Shown here: in pieces, positions 61,820-64,000 of the stretch
How positions within the stretch are numbered: the first letter of the stretch is position 1
How the letters are laid out: each line of letters begins with the position of its first letter
Source: Hyphobacterium sp. SN044
GTDB taxonomy: Bacteria; Pseudomonadota; Alphaproteobacteria; Caulobacterales; Maricaulaceae
Assembly (NCBI RefSeq): GCF_021864465.1
Contig: NZ_JAKKUV010000008.1
Location: 32,690 to 96,689 of the forward strand
Direction: 5' to 3'
DNA: 64,000 nt
The notes under the pieces: model-generated
What the model was told of the DNA's origin: nothing
Database searches by the model: none
What the model saw: the letters and a program-made list of their open reading frames with translations, nothing else
Translations under genes and position numbers: made by a program

Positions 61820-64000
61820 TCAGAGCTTGCGCTCGATCTCCTCGATCTCGAAGCACTCGATGAGATCGCCCTTCTGGAGGTCTTCGTAATTCTCGAAGGC
61901 CATGCCGCATTCCATGCCGGAACGGACCTCGGCGACTTCGTCCTTGAAGCGCTTGAGGGTTTTCAGCATGCCTTCGTGGATCACGGTGTCGTTGCGCAGC
62001 AGACGCACGCCCGAACCGCGCTTCACGACGCCTTCGGTCACCTTGCAGCCGGCGACCTTGCCCGACTTGGAAATGTTGAACACTTCCAGGATCTCGGCGT
62101 AGCCGATGAAGGTTTCCCGCTTCTCCGGCGCGAGCAGGCCTTCCAGCGTGGCCTTCACGTCGTCGAGCACGTTGTAGATGATCGAGTAGTAGCGGATCTC
62201 GACGCCTTCACGCTCGGCCATCTCGCGGGCCTGCTTGTTGGCGCGAACGTTGAAGGCGAAGACCGGCGCACCCGAGGCCTTTGCCAGGAGGACATCGCTT
62301 TCGCTGACACCGCCGGCGGCGCCGAGAATGACGCGGGCCTTGACCTCGTCATTGCCGATCTTCTCCAGCGCCTGGGTGATGGCTTCGGCAGAGCCCTGCA
62401 CATCGGCCTTGAGCACGATGGGCAATTCCTGCGTCTCGTTCTGCTGCAGGCGCGCCATCATCTGCTCGAGCGACGTTCCGCCGCCCGATGCCGCACCGCC
62501 GCCCGACTTCTTCTGCCGCTGGCGGTAGCTCGCGATTTCGCGGGCGCGCGCCTCGCTGTCGACGACGGCGAACAACTCGCCGGGTTCCGGTGCGCCGTCG
62601 AGGCCGAGAATCTCGGCCGGCTGGGACGGGCCGATGTCCTTCAGCTGCTGGCCGCGCTCGTCGATCAGGGCACGGACGCGGCCCCACTGGGCCCCGGCCA
62701 CGACGATATCGCCGCGCTTCAGCGTGCCGCGCTTCACAAGGACGGTCGCCACGGAACCGCGGCCCTGTTCGACCTGGGATTCCACCACGACGCCGTCGCC
62801 CGGACGGTCCGGATTGGCTTTCAGGTCGAGAATCTCGGCCTGCAGCGTGATCGCTTCGGTCAGGGCGTCGAGGCCGGTCTTCTTCAGGGCCGACACTTCG
62901 ATGGCCTGGGTCTCACCGCCCATCGATTCCACGATGACTTCGTGCTGGAGCAGTTGCTGCAGCACCCTCTGCGGGTTCGCCCCTTCGCGGTCCATCTTGT
63001 TGACCGCCACGATGATCGGTGCCTGGGCCTGCTGGGCGTGTTTGATGGCCTCGATGGTCTGCGGCATGACGCCGTCATCGGCCGCAACGACCAGGATGAC
63101 GATGTCGGTCGCCTGGGCCCCGCGCGAACGCATGGCAGAGAAGGCGGCGTGGCCCGGCGTATCGAGGAAGGTGATCTTGTCGCCCGACTTCAGCTGGACC
63201 TGATAGGCACCGATATGCTGGGTGATGCCGCCGGCCTCACCCGAGGTCACGTCGGTTTCACGCAGTGCGTCGAGCAGCGAGGTCTTGCCGTGGTCGACAT
63301 GGCCCATGACCGTGACGACCGGCGGACGCGGCTTCTTCGTATCTTCCGGATCGTCCTCGGCGATGAAGCCTTCCTCGACGTCGGACTCGGAGACCCGCTT
63401 CGAGGTGTGACCGAAGTCGGCGACGATCAGCTCGGCCGTATCGGCGTCGAGCAGATCGTTCACGCGGACCATCTGGCCCTGCTTCATCAGGTATTTCACG
63501 ACGTCGGCGGCGCGTTCGGCCATACGGCTGGCGAGATCCTGGACCGAGATGGCCTCCGGAATCACGACTTCGCGCTGGATCTTGTCGCGTTCGCCGCCCG
63601 AGGTGGCGCGGCGCTGCTTTTCGCGTTCGCGGGCGCGGCGCACGGAGGCGAGCGAACGCTGACGTTCCTCGTCGCCCTCGGTGACGGCCTGGATGGTCAG
63701 CTTGCCGGCGGAGCGGCGGCGGGATTCACCGCGCTGGCGCGAGATGGCCGGTGCCTTGTTGGCCCCGCCCTTCCGCTTCACGCGGCCGCCCATCTCCTCA
63801 AGCGCGCTTTCCACGTCGTCGGTGTCACCCTTGGCGGCCTCGCGGGCCTTTTCCTTGGACGGGTCCTTGCGGGCCGGGGTGACGACAGCGTCGGGATCGG
63901 GGATGTCGGCAGGGTCGGGAGCTGCGACAACCTGTTCGGCTTCGCGCTTCTTCGCTTCCTGCTCGGCGGTGCGGCGCGCCTCTTCCTCGGCTTCCTGACG
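61820..64000 (-). CDS. infB: Translation initiation factor IF-2 (3' part; start beyond window)
   Basis: The frame is open from its stop at 61820 to the window edge, giving 726 residues of IF-2; the initiation codon is to the right. The visible N-terminal part ([29 protein letters not shown]) is the charged, poorly conserved linker region. The G domain has [30 protein letters not shown] and NKMDR; the later beta-barrel and IF2-C2 domains ([17 protein letters not shown]) bind fMet-tRNA. It promotes start-tRNA binding and subunit joining. The internal ATG near 63814 is unlikely to be the true start. A strong terminator follows. Confidence 0.97.
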   Translation of the reverse strand, partial: RQEAEEEARRTAEQEAKKREAEQVVAAPDPADIPDPDAVVTPARKDPSKEKAREAAKGDTDDVESALEEMGGRVKRKGGANKAPAISRQRGESRRRSAGKLTIQAVTEGDEERQRSLASVRRAREREKQRRATSGGERDKIQREVVIPEAISVQDLASRMAERAADVVKYLMKQGQMVRVNDLLDADTAELIVADFGHTSKRVSESDVEEGFIAEDDPEDTKKPRPPVVTVMGHVDHGKTSLLDALRETDVTSGEAGGITQHIGAYQVQLKSGDKITFLDTPGHAAFSAMRSRGAQATDIVILVVAADDGVMPQTIEAIKHAQQAQAPIIVAVNKMDREGANPQRVLQQLLQHEVIVESMGGETQAIEVSALKKTGLDALTEAITLQAEILDLKANPDRPGDGVVVESQVEQGRGSVATVLVKRGTLKRGDIVVAGAQWGRVRALIDERGQQLKDIGPSQPAEILGLDGAPEPGELFAVVDSEARAREIASYRQRQKKSGGGAASGGGTSLEQMMARLQQNETQELPIVLKADVQGSAEAITQALEKIGNDEVKARVILGAAGGVSESDVLLAKASGAPVFAFNVRANKQAREMAEREGVEIRYYSIIYNVLDDVKATLEGLLAPEKRETFIGYAEILEVFNISKSGKVAGCKVTEGVVKRGSGVRLLRNDTVIHEGMLKTLKRFKDEVAEVRSGMECGMAFENYEDLQKGDLIECFEIEEIERKL

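Overview
This window is chromosomal DNA from a high-GC alphaproteobacterium of the Caulobacterales/Maricaulales type. The clearest sign is gene order. parB-parA-rsmG-mnmG-mnmE and rho-hemJ-hemH-hemE lie on one side of a 451-bp non-coding block, and ppsR-maf-aroE-coaE-dnaQ lie on the other. This is the arrangement around the Caulobacter origin of replication next to hemE. The left arm is almost all on the minus strand and the genes just right of the block are on the plus strand, as expected for leading-strand genes leaving an origin at about 15.0-15.3 kb. Three ParB-site palindromes lie 2.5 to 11 kb left of the block. No genus is claimed.

Layout. 0-1.7 kb: the end of a small UrcA-like gene, a MipA/OmpV outer-membrane protein and a secreted FliL-like protein. 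1.7-7.4 kb: chromosome partition and tRNA/rRNA modification genes, with parS sites. 7.4-10.7 kb: DUF6489-like protein, dienelactone hydrolase, a glycerophosphodiesterase lipoprotein with a degenerate tandem paralogue, and a glutathione transferase. 10.7-14.9 kb: rho and late haem synthesis. 14.9-15.3 kb: candidate origin. 15.3-18.9 kb: a tightly overlapping ppsR-maf-aroE-coaE-dnaQ run. 18.9-25.7 kb: secB, a Tim44-like protein, mltA, an Smr protein, and hslU and hslV separated by a glyoxalase-fold protein and an unusual, apparently circularly permuted D-amino-acid-oxidase-like lipoprotein. 25.8-36.5 kb: a GGDEF-EAL signalling protein, adenosine kinase, an ATP-grasp/methyltransferase pair, endonuclease III, an Ada-like repair protein, glyoxalase I and a WYL-type regulator. 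36.5-45 kb: dapB, a large DUF2339 membrane protein, a TetR regulator with a candidate operator, dnaJ, dnaK and alkB. 45-49.5 kb: secreted proteins, including two divergently transcribed HExxH-containing proteins.

49.6-52.2 kb is the fabA-fabB-fabI run for unsaturated fatty acid synthesis. Directly after fabI is a low-GC island (52.25-53.75 kb) with a BglII-family restriction endonuclease and an MT-A70 adenine methyltransferase placed tail to tail, the most likely recent acquisition. 53.8-64 kb holds an S9 peptidase and the conserved pnp-rpsO-truB-rbfA-infB block. In that block, infB is parted from rbfA by two tandem NTF2-like secreted proteins bracketed by intergenic palindromic repeats.

No rRNA, complete tRNA, CRISPR array, prophage or insertion sequence was seen. 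The best candidates for something unusual are the dyad and GANTC repeats of the putative origin, the permuted oxidase, the restriction-modification island and the degenerate phosphodiesterase duplicate.
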